From contig JAKVOG010000002.1 in assembly GCA_022482925.1 (NCBI GenBank), positions 62,001 to 126,000 on the forward strand: 64,000 nt of DNA. Direction: 5' to 3'. A program made the position numbers and the translations under genes. Position 1 is the first letter of the stretch, and each line of letters starts with the position of its first letter. This document shows positions 37,511-45,925 of this stretch, piece after piece. The stretch comes from Selenomonas sp. Lineage in GTDB: Bacteria > Bacillota > Negativicutes > Selenomonadales > Selenomonadaceae. The notes under the pieces were generated by a model. That model was not told where the DNA came from. It saw nothing but the letters and a program-made list of their open reading frames with translations, and made no database searches.

Positions 37511-38025
37511 GACAGGGCATGGTGGGCGATCAGGCAGGATTTTCTTTATTGGAAATATTACTGGCAGTTGTGCTGCTGGTGGTGATTTCAGCAGTGGCGG
37601 TTCCGTCGCTGTTGTCGTTCTATCGACAGTATGCCGTTGAGTATGAGACGGAGTATCTGCTGGCTGATATTCGCCGGGCGCAGTCCATAAGCCGTACGGC
37701 GGCACCTGCTGCAAAGAAATATGGTGCACATTCACAGGATGGACAGGGTGCTTCGATACTGGTCGATCGTGATAGTTATCTGTTCGAGATCAGCTATGGT
37801 GATGATGCAGTACATAGCCGGCATCATTATTTGCCGCTGGTCCATGTGATTCAAAACGGGCAATTATCCCAGGATGATTTTATTGTGTTTGATGATAATG
37901 GCAGCCCGAGGAATGTTGGTTCGATGATGACGCTGAAGATATTCTGTGAGGGGCATTTGGCCGAGGGGCGGCAAATCATGATCAGTCGTGGTGGTCGCAT
38001 CCGTATCGAGCGGGGGGATTCCTGA
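37507..38025 (+). CDS. Minor pseudopilin, GspH/FimT type
   Basis: A 172-residue prepilin-like protein. The leader ends GDQAG/FSLLEILLAVVLLVVISAVAVPSLL, with Glu5 present. The globular part (YLLADIRRAQSISRT onward) has a GspH/FimT look: a helix followed by beta strands ending GGRIRIERG. The start ATG overlaps the prepilin peptidase stop; a longer in-frame extension to 37240 lies inside that gene and is not used. It is likely a tip or initiation component of the pilus. Confidence 0.8.
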   Translation: MRQGMVGDQAGFSLLEILLAVVLLVVISAVAVPSLLSFYRQYAVEYETEYLLADIRRAQSISRTAAPAAKKYGAHSQDGQGASILVDRDSYLFEISYGDDAVHSRHHYLPLVHVIQNGQLSQDDFIVFDDNGSPRNVGSMMTLKIFCEGHLAEGRQIMISRGGRIRIERGDS

Positions 38026-38435
38026 TGAGAAGAGTCGGGGAGCAGCAGGGGTGGCTGCTGTTGGAAACGATAGTTCTGGGGCTGGTGCTGCTTGCCGCTG
38101 TCAGTTGTTTGCAGGTCTATCAGAAATCGGCGGAACTACGGCAGGCAGATGGTGTACGGACGACGGCTGTTTTCCTGGCCAGGGAAGAATATTCGCGGCT
38201 TCAGTGCCGGGCAGACCGCGCGGCTGATGCTGTTCACCCGACTACTTACGGCTGGCTGGGCAGCCCTACTGATTTGCAGGCAAACGGGGGCAGTTATACT
38301 GTCGAGGCTGTTGTTGGTGATGGTCATGACGGGTGTTTGCCGGTGCGGGTGGCTGTGGGATGGCAGACATCCGGGCATAGTGGGACGGTTACGTTTGAGC
38401 GAATGATCGTACCGCATTCAGGGCGGAGGCGATAA
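38025..38435 (+). CDS. Minor pseudopilin-like protein
   Basis: A 136-residue protein with a prepilin-like N-terminus, EQQG/WLLLETIVLGLVLLAAVSCLQ. Trp replaces Phe1 and Glu5 is kept. The remainder is a small domain with two cysteines (CRADRAADA, DGCLPVRVAVGW) and a strand-rich C-terminus. It most likely acts as a minor pilin (GspI/PilV-like). Its ATG overlaps the previous stop by one base (TGATG). The PilB gene follows by 6 bp. Confidence 0.7.
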   Translation: MRRVGEQQGWLLLETIVLGLVLLAAVSCLQVYQKSAELRQADGVRTTAVFLAREEYSRLQCRADRAADAVHPTTYGWLGSPTDLQANGGSYTVEAVVGDGHDGCLPVRVAVGWQTSGHSGTVTFERMIVPHSGRRR

Positions 38436-38441
38436 AAGGAT

Positions 38442-39683
38442 ATGCAGACAGATGAAGGAATGCTGATTCGTGGTCTGGTCAGACAAGCATTGCGGGGGGC
38501 GGATTCAGGGCGCCAGGCGGTGAATACTGCTGCGGTTGTCAAATTGGCAGATTGCCTGTTGGAACGGGCAATTAGATACAGGGCAAGTGACTTGCATCTG
38601 GAGCCGCAAGTGGATAACGTAAAGCTCCGCTATCGGATTGATGGCCTGCTGCGACAGGAAGAGGAGCTGATACCGGTGCAACTGGCCGGTTTTCTCATTT
38701 CCAGATTGAAGGTCATGGCCGGGATGGATATCGCGCAGCATCAGAAGCCACAGGATGGCCATATCGAATTTTCCTACGAAGGGCGGAGCATCGATATTCG
38801 AACCTCTTCGATGCCAACGATACATGGGGAGCTGATGGTCTGCCGTTTCATGAACATTGATGAGGGCCTGCTTCGTATTGAGGAATTAGGGTTTTCTCCG
38901 GTAAATCAACGGATATTCCTGGAATTGATTCATAAGCCGGCCGGGTTGGTGATCGTTTGTGCCCCGGTAAATAATGGCAAGACAACGACACTGTATGCGG
39001 CGATGCAGGAGCTGAATCAACCGGAATATAATCTGGTGACGCTGGAAGATCCAGTGGAGCATACGCTGGCCGGCATCAATCAGGTACAGCTTAATCCGCG
39101 GGGCGGACTGGACTATGTGGAGGGGCTGAAGTCGCTGCTTCGGCAGGATACGGATCAGATTCTGCTGGGGGAGATCCGCAGTACAGAGACGGCAGAGATG
39201 GCGGTGCGGATTGCACTGACCGGTCATCTGCTGCTGACGACCCTGCATACAGAGGATTCGGTTGCCGTCATCTTTCGTTTGCGGGAAATGGGGATTCCCC
39301 CTTATCTGATTGCCGCAACTTTGACCGGAGTTGTTGCCCAGCGTCTGGTCCGGCGTTGTTGTCCTCATTGCCAGGAGGAATATGAAGTACCAGCTGGTTC
39401 GTCTGAAGCGATGCTGCTGGGGACAGCCTGGCAATCGGGGCTGAAGCTGAAACGGAACCGGGGCTGTGGACATTGTGGCAGCTCGGGCTATAGTGGGCGA
39501 CTGGCTCTGCAGGAGGTGCTGATGATTACGCCGGCAATCAAGGGCGCAATATTGCAGGAACTGGATCGCCAGCGCTTTCAGCAGCTGGCCGAAAGAGAAG
39601 GCATGCTGACGTTGTGGCAGGATGGCATAGCCAAGGTGTTGTCGGGGCAGACCACTTTGTCCGAATTAAAGCGTGTGATTTGA
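38442..39683 (+). CDS. pilB: Pilus assembly ATPase, PilB/GspE type
   Basis: A 413-residue hexameric secretion ATPase powering pilus extension. Order: a short N-terminal region, RASDLHLEPQ, the Walker A region CAPVNNGKTTTLYAAM, the Asp box VTLEDPVEHTLAGINQVQLN, Walker B QILLGEIRSTETAEMA, the His box LLTTLHTEDSVAV, and a tetracysteine zinc motif CCPHCQ...CGHCGSSGYSGR. The N-terminal N1 domain of full-length PilB (about 560 residues) is absent. Walker A reads APVNNGKT instead of the usual GPTGSGKT; it still fits the general A/GxxxxGK(T/S) pattern. Confidence 0.9.
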   Translation: MQTDEGMLIRGLVRQALRGADSGRQAVNTAAVVKLADCLLERAIRYRASDLHLEPQVDNVKLRYRIDGLLRQEEELIPVQLAGFLISRLKVMAGMDIAQHQKPQDGHIEFSYEGRSIDIRTSSMPTIHGELMVCRFMNIDEGLLRIEELGFSPVNQRIFLELIHKPAGLVIVCAPVNNGKTTTLYAAMQELNQPEYNLVTLEDPVEHTLAGINQVQLNPRGGLDYVEGLKSLLRQDTDQILLGEIRSTETAEMAVRIALTGHLLLTTLHTEDSVAVIFRLREMGIPPYLIAATLTGVVAQRLVRRCCPHCQEEYEVPAGSSEAMLLGTAWQSGLKLKRNRGCGHCGSSGYSGRLALQEVLMITPAIKGAILQELDRQRFQQLAEREGMLTLWQDGIAKVLSGQTTLSELKRVI

Positions 39684-39712
39684 TTGAGACAGGGATAAGG
39701 AAAGGGTTTTAT

Positions 39713-40771
39713 ATGGAAGAGCAAGGCAATGTGGTTTGGCAGCAGGTGATCCAGGCTGCTATTGGTCGGGCGGCATCGGATATCCATTTGACGGGAGGGC
39801 AGTGTCCGTACTTCCGGGTGGATGGGAAGCTCGCATCATTTTCGGAGATTCCTTTGGCTGCAGATTGCCTGCCGCAGCAGCTGCAGGCATTGCTGACGGA
39901 ATATCAATGGCAACATTTGCAGACTGACCGGACGCTTGATTTTTCCTGCAGCATGGCCGGTCGCCGGTTCCGTGGCAATGCTTACTACCAGCAGGAACGC
40001 TTGGCACTGGCCTTGAGACTGTTGCCGGAGCAGATCCCGACGATGGAGGAACTCAGCTGTCCGCAGGCGCTGTACTCCCTGCTGGATGCGGATCATGGGC
40101 TGGTGCTGGTCTGTGGCCAGGTAGGAGCGGGGAAGACTACGACGCTGGCCGCCTTCCTGGACGCGATCAACCATCAACGGTCGGCGCATATCGTTACACT
40201 GGAAGATCCAATCGAGTATATTTTTCAGCCGGATTGCTGTTTCATCAGCCAGCGGGAACTTGGGGCTGATTTTGATTCGTTTCCGCAGGCTCTGCGAAGT
40301 GCGCTTAGGGAATCACCGGATATTGTACTGGTGGGCGAGATCCGTGACCGGGAAACGCTGCAGACGGCTTTGATGGCGGCAGCGGCTGGTATGCTGGTAC
40401 TGGGGACGCTGCATACGCGTAATGTCTGTGATGCAGTCATGCGCATGGAAGGACTGTTTCCTGCCGATCAACAGGATTCCGTGCGGGCACAGATTGCGGA
40501 AGTTCTGTCGGGGATTTTTGCCCAGCGCTTGCTGCCGCGCAGGCAGGGCGGACGGATCTGCATGACAGAGGTGCTGCTGGCAGAGCCATCGGTCCGGAAT
40601 CTTATCCGGCAGGGAAAGGCTGCCCAGCTTGAGTCGATCATGCTGAGCCACCAGAAAGATGGTATGCAGACCCGGGGGAGGGCGGTTGAGCATTTATATG
40701 AAAAAGGCATGATCAGCCGCGAGACGAGAGAGCAGTATGGTACATATTCAGTTGCAGGGGGCCGCGGATGA
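39713..40771 (+). CDS. pilT: Pilus retraction ATPase PilT
   Basis: A 352-residue PilT-type ATPase that depolymerises pili. The N-terminal AIGRAASDIHLTGGQCPYFRVDGKL, Walker A VCGQVGAGKTTTLAAF, Asp box TLEDPIEYIFQ, Walker B DIVLVGEIRDRETL and His box LGTLHTRNVCDAVMRM are clear. The conserved PilT AIRNLIR-like C-terminal motif appears as SVRNLIRQGKAAQLESIM. The ATG at 39713 is preceded by AAGGAAAGGG. It overlaps pilC by ATGA. Presence of PilT argues for a retractable pilus rather than a type II secretion system. Confidence 0.92.
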   Translation: MEEQGNVVWQQVIQAAIGRAASDIHLTGGQCPYFRVDGKLASFSEIPLAADCLPQQLQALLTEYQWQHLQTDRTLDFSCSMAGRRFRGNAYYQQERLALALRLLPEQIPTMEELSCPQALYSLLDADHGLVLVCGQVGAGKTTTLAAFLDAINHQRSAHIVTLEDPIEYIFQPDCCFISQRELGADFDSFPQALRSALRESPDIVLVGEIRDRETLQTALMAAAAGMLVLGTLHTRNVCDAVMRMEGLFPADQQDSVRAQIAEVLSGIFAQRLLPRRQGGRICMTEVLLAEPSVRNLIRQGKAAQLESIMLSHQKDGMQTRGRAVEHLYEKGMISRETREQYGTYSVAGGRG

Positions 40772-41988
40772 CAGTATTTGCTTATCAGGCGAGGAATCGC
40801 AGCGGTGATCCGTTTTCGGGGACGTTGGAGGCGGACAGCCTACATGATGCGGCACAGGCGGTACGTCAGCGCGGATTGTGGATTGTCCGGCTGGAACGCG
40901 TCCGTTCGTCATCTGCCCGTTCGGCAGTCTGCAGCAGCTGGCTTAAGTGGCGGTCGCCGGGACCGCGGCTGGTTCTGCTGTTCTGTCGTCAGTTAGCCGT
41001 GCTGCTGTCAGCCGGATTACCCGTGCACGAGGCTTTAAAGGCCTTGCAGGTTTCCGGGCAGGGAGGCCTTTATCAACAGCTGATCTCAGGCCTGTTGCAG
41101 GCGGTGGTACAAGGGAAGACGCTGGCTGATGCCATGCGTGGCTTTCCCGCAGTGTTTTCGCCCACTGTTATCAATCTGATACAGGCTGGTGAGACGGGAG
41201 GATCATTAGAGACTGTTTTTTGCCGGCTGGCGGATTTTCAGGAGAAGTCCTATGAGGCGGGAGAAAAACTGAAATCGGTGCTGCTTTACCCGGTGATTCT
41301 TGGAGGAACGACCCTGGCGGCGTTTTGTTTCATGACGGTATTTATCCTGCCGGCTTTTGCCTCCATGCTGTTGAACCTTCATACAGAACTGCCCTTGCTG
41401 ACGCGGATGCTGCTGGCTGTGTCTGCAGTCGTGCAACAGCACGGTTTTTTGCTTTTGCTGGTACTTATCGGGCTTATAACGGCAGCGTACACACTCTATC
41501 GGTGTCCGGCTGTCCGGCTTCAAGTGGACCGGTTGTGCCTGCGGCTGCCTCTTTATGGCGGCCTGCGACGGGATGCGGATTGGATGCTGGTACTCGGAAC
41601 GCTTTCATTGCTGCTCGAAACAGGTATTCCTCTGCATCAGGCATTAGGAATGGTTCGGAATGTGGCAGCAAATCATTACCTGCAACTGCAGCTGCAGCAG
41701 CTGCAGCAGTCAGTGGAGCGCGGCCGGTCGTTGGCCGACTCGCTGTTCAGCTGTCAGCATTTCCCTGATATGGCAAGGGAAATAGTACAGGCAGGAGAAC
41801 AGGCAGGAGCTCTGGATCGAATGCTGCAGAAGGCGGCGGATTTTTGTGCAGTTACCGCTGCGAACGAGTCCCAGCGATTGCAGGCACTGGCTGAACCTTT
41901 GGCCATCCTGCTGGTTGGTGGACTGGTATTTTGTTTTGTGCTGTCAATTATCCTGCCGCTGCTTGGAATGATTGATTATATGATATAA
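40768..41988 (+). CDS. pilC: Pilus inner-membrane platform protein PilC/GspF
   Basis: A 406-residue polytopic protein with two T2SSF domains (about 70-190 and 270-395), each with the LFCRQLAVLLSAGLPVHEAL / LGTLSLLLETGIPLHQAL type helix and the GETGGSLE / GEQAGALD turn. It anchors the PilB/PilT ATPases to the membrane. Three to four transmembrane segments are visible. It is the last gene of the operon. A CTGCAG-rich run at about 41683-41710 encodes LQLQLQQLQQ. No terminator is obvious before the next gene, 38 bp on. Confidence 0.9.
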   Translation: MTVFAYQARNRSGDPFSGTLEADSLHDAAQAVRQRGLWIVRLERVRSSSARSAVCSSWLKWRSPGPRLVLLFCRQLAVLLSAGLPVHEALKALQVSGQGGLYQQLISGLLQAVVQGKTLADAMRGFPAVFSPTVINLIQAGETGGSLETVFCRLADFQEKSYEAGEKLKSVLLYPVILGGTTLAAFCFMTVFILPAFASMLLNLHTELPLLTRMLLAVSAVVQQHGFLLLLVLIGLITAAYTLYRCPAVRLQVDRLCLRLPLYGGLRRDADWMLVLGTLSLLLETGIPLHQALGMVRNVAANHYLQLQLQQLQQSVERGRSLADSLFSCQHFPDMAREIVQAGEQAGALDRMLQKAADFCAVTAANESQRLQALAEPLAILLVGGLVFCFVLSIILPLLGMIDYMI

Positions 41989-42026
41989 TAGAAGACAGAT
42001 TGTTTTGAAGAATAGGAGTGATCAGG

Positions 42027-43043
42027 ATGTATCAGGCAGCAGAGGGCCGTTATCAGGGGATGGAATACGTCAGGAGCGGTAACAGCGGACTCAGGCTTCC
42101 GCGGCTGGCGCTGGGTTTTTGGCATAGTTTTGGTGATACGGCACCTTATGAGAATATGAAGGCGCTGGCCTGCACGGCCTTTGATGCCGGCATTACGTAT
42201 TTCGATCTGGCCAATAACTATGGTCCGGCTTATGGCAGTGCAGAGCGGAATTTCGGAAAGCTGTTCCGCGAGAATTTCCGGTCGTATCGGGATGAACTGC
42301 TGGTGGCGACCAAGGCTGGTTATGATATGTGGCCGGGGCCTTATGGCAACTGGGGCAGCCGGAAGTACCTGCTGGCAAGTCTTGATCAGAGCCTCAGCCG
42401 CATGGGACTGGAGTATGTGGATATCTTCTATCATCATCGCATGGACCCGGACACACCACTGGAAGAGACCATGGGCGCGCTGGCACAGGCGGTGCAGAGC
42501 GGCAAGGCGCTCTATGTCGGCTTGTCGAACTATGATGGCCCGACAATGGAACGGGCTGCTGCAATACTGGATGAACTGCATTGTCCGTTTATCGTCAACC
42601 AGAACCGGTACTCGATCTTTGACCGTACGATCGAGCGCAACGGACTCAGGGATGCAGTACTGCATCAGCAGAAGGGGCTGGTGGCATTCAGTCCGCTCTG
42701 TCAGGGACTGTTGACGGATAAGTATCTGCATGGTATTCCGGCTGACAGCCGGATCTGCCGGGATGGCCGCTATCTCAATGAGCACTCGCTGACGAAGGAG
42801 AAGCTGCAGGCTATCCGGGCATTGTCCGGGCTGGCCGGTGAACGCGGACAGCAGCTTTCGGAAATGGCACTGGCCTGGGATCTGCGCAGTGACGCAGTGA
42901 CCAGTGTGCTCATCGGTGCGTCCAAGCCGTCACAGATCCTCGATAATATCAAGGTGCTGGGGAGTGAGGGCTTCACGGAGGAAGAACTGCGGCGGATCGA
43001 CGAGATCTCGTCAGCTCCTGGCGTTCAGGGGCTTACCCGTTGA
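42027..43043 (+). CDS. Aldo/keto reductase, YghZ-like
   Basis: A 338-residue NADPH-dependent TIM-barrel reductase. The catalytic tetrad is visible: Asp and Tyr in FDLANNYGPAYGSAE, Lys in ELLVATKAGYDMWPGPYG and His in DIFYHHRMDPDTPLEETM. It matches the YghZ/KCNAB-beta branch (L-glyceraldehyde-3-phosphate reductase). The ATG at 42027 is eight bases after AGGAG. The physiological substrate is likely a small aldehyde such as methylglyoxal or L-GAP, by family. Confidence 0.88.
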   Translation: MYQAAEGRYQGMEYVRSGNSGLRLPRLALGFWHSFGDTAPYENMKALACTAFDAGITYFDLANNYGPAYGSAERNFGKLFRENFRSYRDELLVATKAGYDMWPGPYGNWGSRKYLLASLDQSLSRMGLEYVDIFYHHRMDPDTPLEETMGALAQAVQSGKALYVGLSNYDGPTMERAAAILDELHCPFIVNQNRYSIFDRTIERNGLRDAVLHQQKGLVAFSPLCQGLLTDKYLHGIPADSRICRDGRYLNEHSLTKEKLQAIRALSGLAGERGQQLSEMALAWDLRSDAVTSVLIGASKPSQILDNIKVLGSEGFTEEELRRIDEISSAPGVQGLTR

Positions 43044-43066
43044 GGATTGCTTAATCCAATTATAAT
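43040..43066 (+). promoter_or_regulatory. Possible promoter of the 31-residue ORF
   Basis: TATAAT at 43061-43066 is a perfect -10 box. The best -35 (TTGAGG, 43040-43045) has a short 15-bp spacer, so strength is uncertain. Confidence 0.4.
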
Positions 43067-43131
43067 GCTACGTCATTTTTCTTTCAGTCATCGGTGCTAT
43101 ATTTAGAACCATAGACAAGGAGATGATCGAA

Positions 43132-43227
43132 ATGAAAATGAATGAACCGCAGATCTCGATCAATGATATTACTTCAGATATCCTGACCCAGCTTCCGGAT
43201 GATACGAGCAAAAAGGCGACGAAGTAA
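43132..43227 (+). CDS. Putative 31-residue peptide
   Basis: A short frame beginning MKMNEPQISINDITS and ending DDTSKKATK. It has AAGGAG at 43118-43123, nine bases before the ATG, a TATAAT upstream and a strong terminator 20 bp downstream, which is the full set expected for a real monocistronic gene. It has no hydrophobic segment. It is hydrophilic and recalls a RiPP or Nif11-type leader only in general character. Function unknown. Confidence 0.5.
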   Translation: MKMNEPQISINDITSDILTQLPDDTSKKATK

Positions 43228-43248
43228 GGTTATTGCATCAGATAAATG

Positions 43249-43292
43249 ATAAGGACGTCCCCACGAAAGTGTTTGTGGGGACGTCCTTATTT
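43249..43292. terminator. Terminator of the small peptide gene and nadE
   Basis: A perfect 16-bp stem (43249-43264 with 43275-43290), with a ten-base loop and a modest T run, lies between convergent genes. Confidence 0.85.
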
Positions 43293-43300
43293 CTATGCCT

Positions 43301-45190
43301 TTATTGATTCAGCAGTTTTGTTTTGAGTTCTTTGTAGCGCCGGGTGTAATACGGGCCATTCTGGGCTTCGCGGTGGTCGAAGCCATAGGCACGGCGGCTG
43401 ATCGCGAGGATTGGCGGCGCCTGGATGCGCTTGGCGATGGCCATGCCGGTGAAGAGGTTCCACCAGCGTTCGAGATCGGTGATGAATGCCTGGGGTGTCG
43501 GGAAGTACTGCTGCACGATCCCTGGCTGACAGCCAAGATTTTCTTCCAGTGTGCCGGCAGCATACCATTCGAGGATATCTTCCGGCGTGGCTTTTTCCCA
43601 GCGCTCGACGAATGAACGGAAGAGATAGTCATGATAGGGGTATTTGAGCGGATCGCCCTTGCCTTCATCGACGTTTTGTGCACTTGAAAGTTCGGCGCTC
43701 GGTACGATGTCGATAATGCCCTGTGGGACTACCTCGCGGCCATAGATGGTTTTGTTCATATAATAGGACAGTGCATAGACCTGGTGCTTCCAGAGGTCGG
43801 CCAGGGCGGCCAGGAAGCCGGACTGGTCCCCGTAAAGCGTGGAATAACCAACGGTGGTCTCCGCTTTGTTGGCATTACAGGTGAAACCGCCGCCGAAGGC
43901 TGCCGCTGCGCCTGCCAGCACCCGGGCGCTGCGGTCGCGCGCCTGGATGTTCTCGGTGACGAAGGAAGAGATGTTCAGCTGGCAGGTCGTGCCGTCAGAC
44001 AGATGCGTCATTGGGGTGTGTTCCAGCTGCTCGACGGTGTGATCGACGGACTGCTGAATTGGTACGATCATGTACTGGCAGCCGAGATTCTCAGCCAGCT
44101 GCTGGCTGAGTCCCTTGGTCGTCTCGGAATTGAATACGCTTGGCATATTAACCAGTAGCAGGTTTTCCGGGCCGATAACTTTGGCATAGAGCGCAGCGGC
44201 AACCGCTGAATCGATGCCTCCGGAGATACCGATGACGACTTTCTGCATGTGGATGTTTGCCAGGAAGTGGCGGATGCCATAGTGCAGGGCACGGTAGATA
44301 TGGGCAATGTCCGGTTCCTCTTTTGGCGTGGCTGCCGGCAGCGTGTCCATCGTCTCAAGATCGATGACGGTCAGCCCCTCCTGATATTCTGCGGCAGTGG
44401 CACAGACCTCGCCACTGCCGTTGTAGGCGGTGCTGGAACCATCAAAGGTATAGATGGTCTTGCCATTGTTCTGCAGGCCGATGGCATTGACGTAGAACAG
44501 CGGGGCTTTTGCGTCACGCGCCTGTTGTCCGAAGACGCGGTTCCGTTTGTCATTCTTGCCCAGTGTGTAAGGGGAAGCAGAACTGTTGACGAAGAAATCG
44601 ATGGACGCATGCTGCAGCATGGCGAGAGGCTCCATCTCATAATTGTCGCTCCAGCCATCTTCACAGAGCAGGCAGCCGGCCTGATAGCGCTGACCACGTA
44701 TTTTCAGGGTGACAGGGGAGATGAGCTGATCCGGCGTCGTGCCTAGCTCACGCGCCAGCTTTTGCAGGCTGAAGAAATGCCGGGTATCATCGAATTCCCG
44801 ATAGTTTGGCATGAGGGTCTTGATGACATAAGGATACGGCATGCTGTCCGGCTGGATCAGCCGTCCGTCCTGTGCGGTGAAGAACGCATTGTATTTGCGG
44901 ACGCGGCCATCGTTGTTTTTCTTGTTCCAGTCCATGGCAATGTTGCCAAACATGATCGTGATGCCCTGAGAGGCGGCGATGATATCCTGTCCGCAGCTTT
45001 CGCAGTCACGCAGGAAAGAGGATTGCTCCCAGGTGTCGCCCAGGAGATAACCCGGGACGGCCATTTCCGGGAAAATGATGACATCGACGGCCTGCTTTTT
45101 GGCATCCGCAGTCATCGCGAGGATCTTCGCGGTGTTCTGATCCGGATGGCCAGGAATGACCTCCATCTGGGCCATGGCAATTTTCAACAA
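43301..45190 (-). CDS. nadE: Glutamine-dependent NAD+ synthetase
   Basis: A 629-residue two-domain enzyme making NAD+ from deamido-NAD+, ATP and glutamine. The N-terminal nitrilase-like glutaminase (about 1-280) has the triad region FPEMAVPGY (Glu), a lysine in PYPYVIKTLMPNYREF, and Cys in CLLCEDGWSDN. The C-terminal synthetase has the PP-loop VIGISGGIDSAVAAALYAK. The TTG start at 45190 (MLKIAMAQMEV) has AAGGAG nine bases upstream. Single gene, convergent with the peptide gene. Confidence 0.94.
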   Translation of the reverse strand: MLKIAMAQMEVIPGHPDQNTAKILAMTADAKKQAVDVIIFPEMAVPGYLLGDTWEQSSFLRDCESCGQDIIAASQGITIMFGNIAMDWNKKNNDGRVRKYNAFFTAQDGRLIQPDSMPYPYVIKTLMPNYREFDDTRHFFSLQKLARELGTTPDQLISPVTLKIRGQRYQAGCLLCEDGWSDNYEMEPLAMLQHASIDFFVNSSASPYTLGKNDKRNRVFGQQARDAKAPLFYVNAIGLQNNGKTIYTFDGSSTAYNGSGEVCATAAEYQEGLTVIDLETMDTLPAATPKEEPDIAHIYRALHYGIRHFLANIHMQKVVIGISGGIDSAVAAALYAKVIGPENLLLVNMPSVFNSETTKGLSQQLAENLGCQYMIVPIQQSVDHTVEQLEHTPMTHLSDGTTCQLNISSFVTENIQARDRSARVLAGAAAAFGGGFTCNANKAETTVGYSTLYGDQSGFLAALADLWKHQVYALSYYMNKTIYGREVVPQGIIDIVPSAELSSAQNVDEGKGDPLKYPYHDYLFRSFVERWEKATPEDILEWYAAGTLEENLGCQPGIVQQYFPTPQAFITDLERWWNLFTGMAIAKRIQAPPILAISRRAYGFDHREAQNGPYYTRRYKELKTKLLNQ

Positions 45191-45324
45191 AGTGAAACAC
45201 TCCTTTTTGTTACATGGGATATAATATCGTGCATTGACGATGGTGAAATGTAATATTTACAAGAAAAGGTATTTTCTCGACTGACAAGCTACTTCTTTCT
45301 ATAGGATTCCTGTCGTATCTATGA

Positions 45325-45330
45325 TATAAT
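45325..45330 (+). promoter_or_regulatory. -10 box upstream of ybaK
   Basis: A perfect TATAAT lies 44 bp before the ybaK start; no clear -35 is seen at the right distance. Confidence 0.4.
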
Positions 45331-45373
45331 AATTGGCGTGTACAGTCTATAGAGAAATTTGGTGGAACGATTC

Positions 45374-45862
45374 ATGAGCAAAAAGAAGAAGGAACAGAAG
45401 ACAAATGCGGCGCGTATCCTTGATACGCTGGGGATTGAGTATGAGCTCAAGACCTATGAGGTCGATGAAAGCGACTTATCGGCTGTCCATGTAGCGGCTT
45501 CAGTCGGAATGCCGATTGAGATGGTCTACAAGACACTGGTATGCCGTGGCGATAAGAATGGCATCCTGATGGCGGTCATTCCGGGGGGCGGCGAGCTGGA
45601 CATGAAGGCACTTGCGGCAGCTTCCGGCAACAAACGGGTGGAGATGGTCCATCTGAAGGAAGTGTTCGGACTGACTGGCTATATTCGTGGTGGCTGCTCA
45701 CCGCTGGGGGCTAAGAAAGAATATCCGGTTTATCTGGATGACAGTGCCAATGCGCAGTCTGTGATAGCGGTCAGCGCGGGTAAACGCGGGGAGCAGATCC
45801 TGCTGGCCCCGGCGGATCTGGTGCAGGCGGCCAAGGCTGTGCTGGCCCGGATTGCCCGCTGA
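45374..45862 (+). CDS. ybaK: Cys-tRNA(Pro)/Cys-tRNA(Cys) deacylase YbaK
   Basis: A 162-residue trans-editing enzyme of the INS superfamily that hydrolyses mischarged Cys-tRNA(Pro). Typical features: NAARILDTLGIEYELKTYEVDE at the start, the conserved lysine in VYKTLVCRGDKNG, and GCSPLGAKKEYPVYLD with the GxxxPxG-like loop. The ATG at 45374 has GGTGG upstream. thrC follows about 60 bp later on the same strand. Confidence 0.92.
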   Translation: MSKKKKEQKTNAARILDTLGIEYELKTYEVDESDLSAVHVAASVGMPIEMVYKTLVCRGDKNGILMAVIPGGGELDMKALAAASGNKRVEMVHLKEVFGLTGYIRGGCSPLGAKKEYPVYLDDSANAQSVIAVSAGKRGEQILLAPADLVQAAKAVLARIAR

Positions 45863-45925
45863 GTCTGTGGGAAGATTGGTATAATGGCTGGTTATGTGAT
45901 GGAAGAAAAGAAAGAGGCGATCGGT

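Noticed and set aside
41683-41710. CTGCAG-rich short repeat
   Set aside because: It encodes LQLQLQQLQQ within a PilC helix and is explained by codon choice for alternating Leu and Gln.
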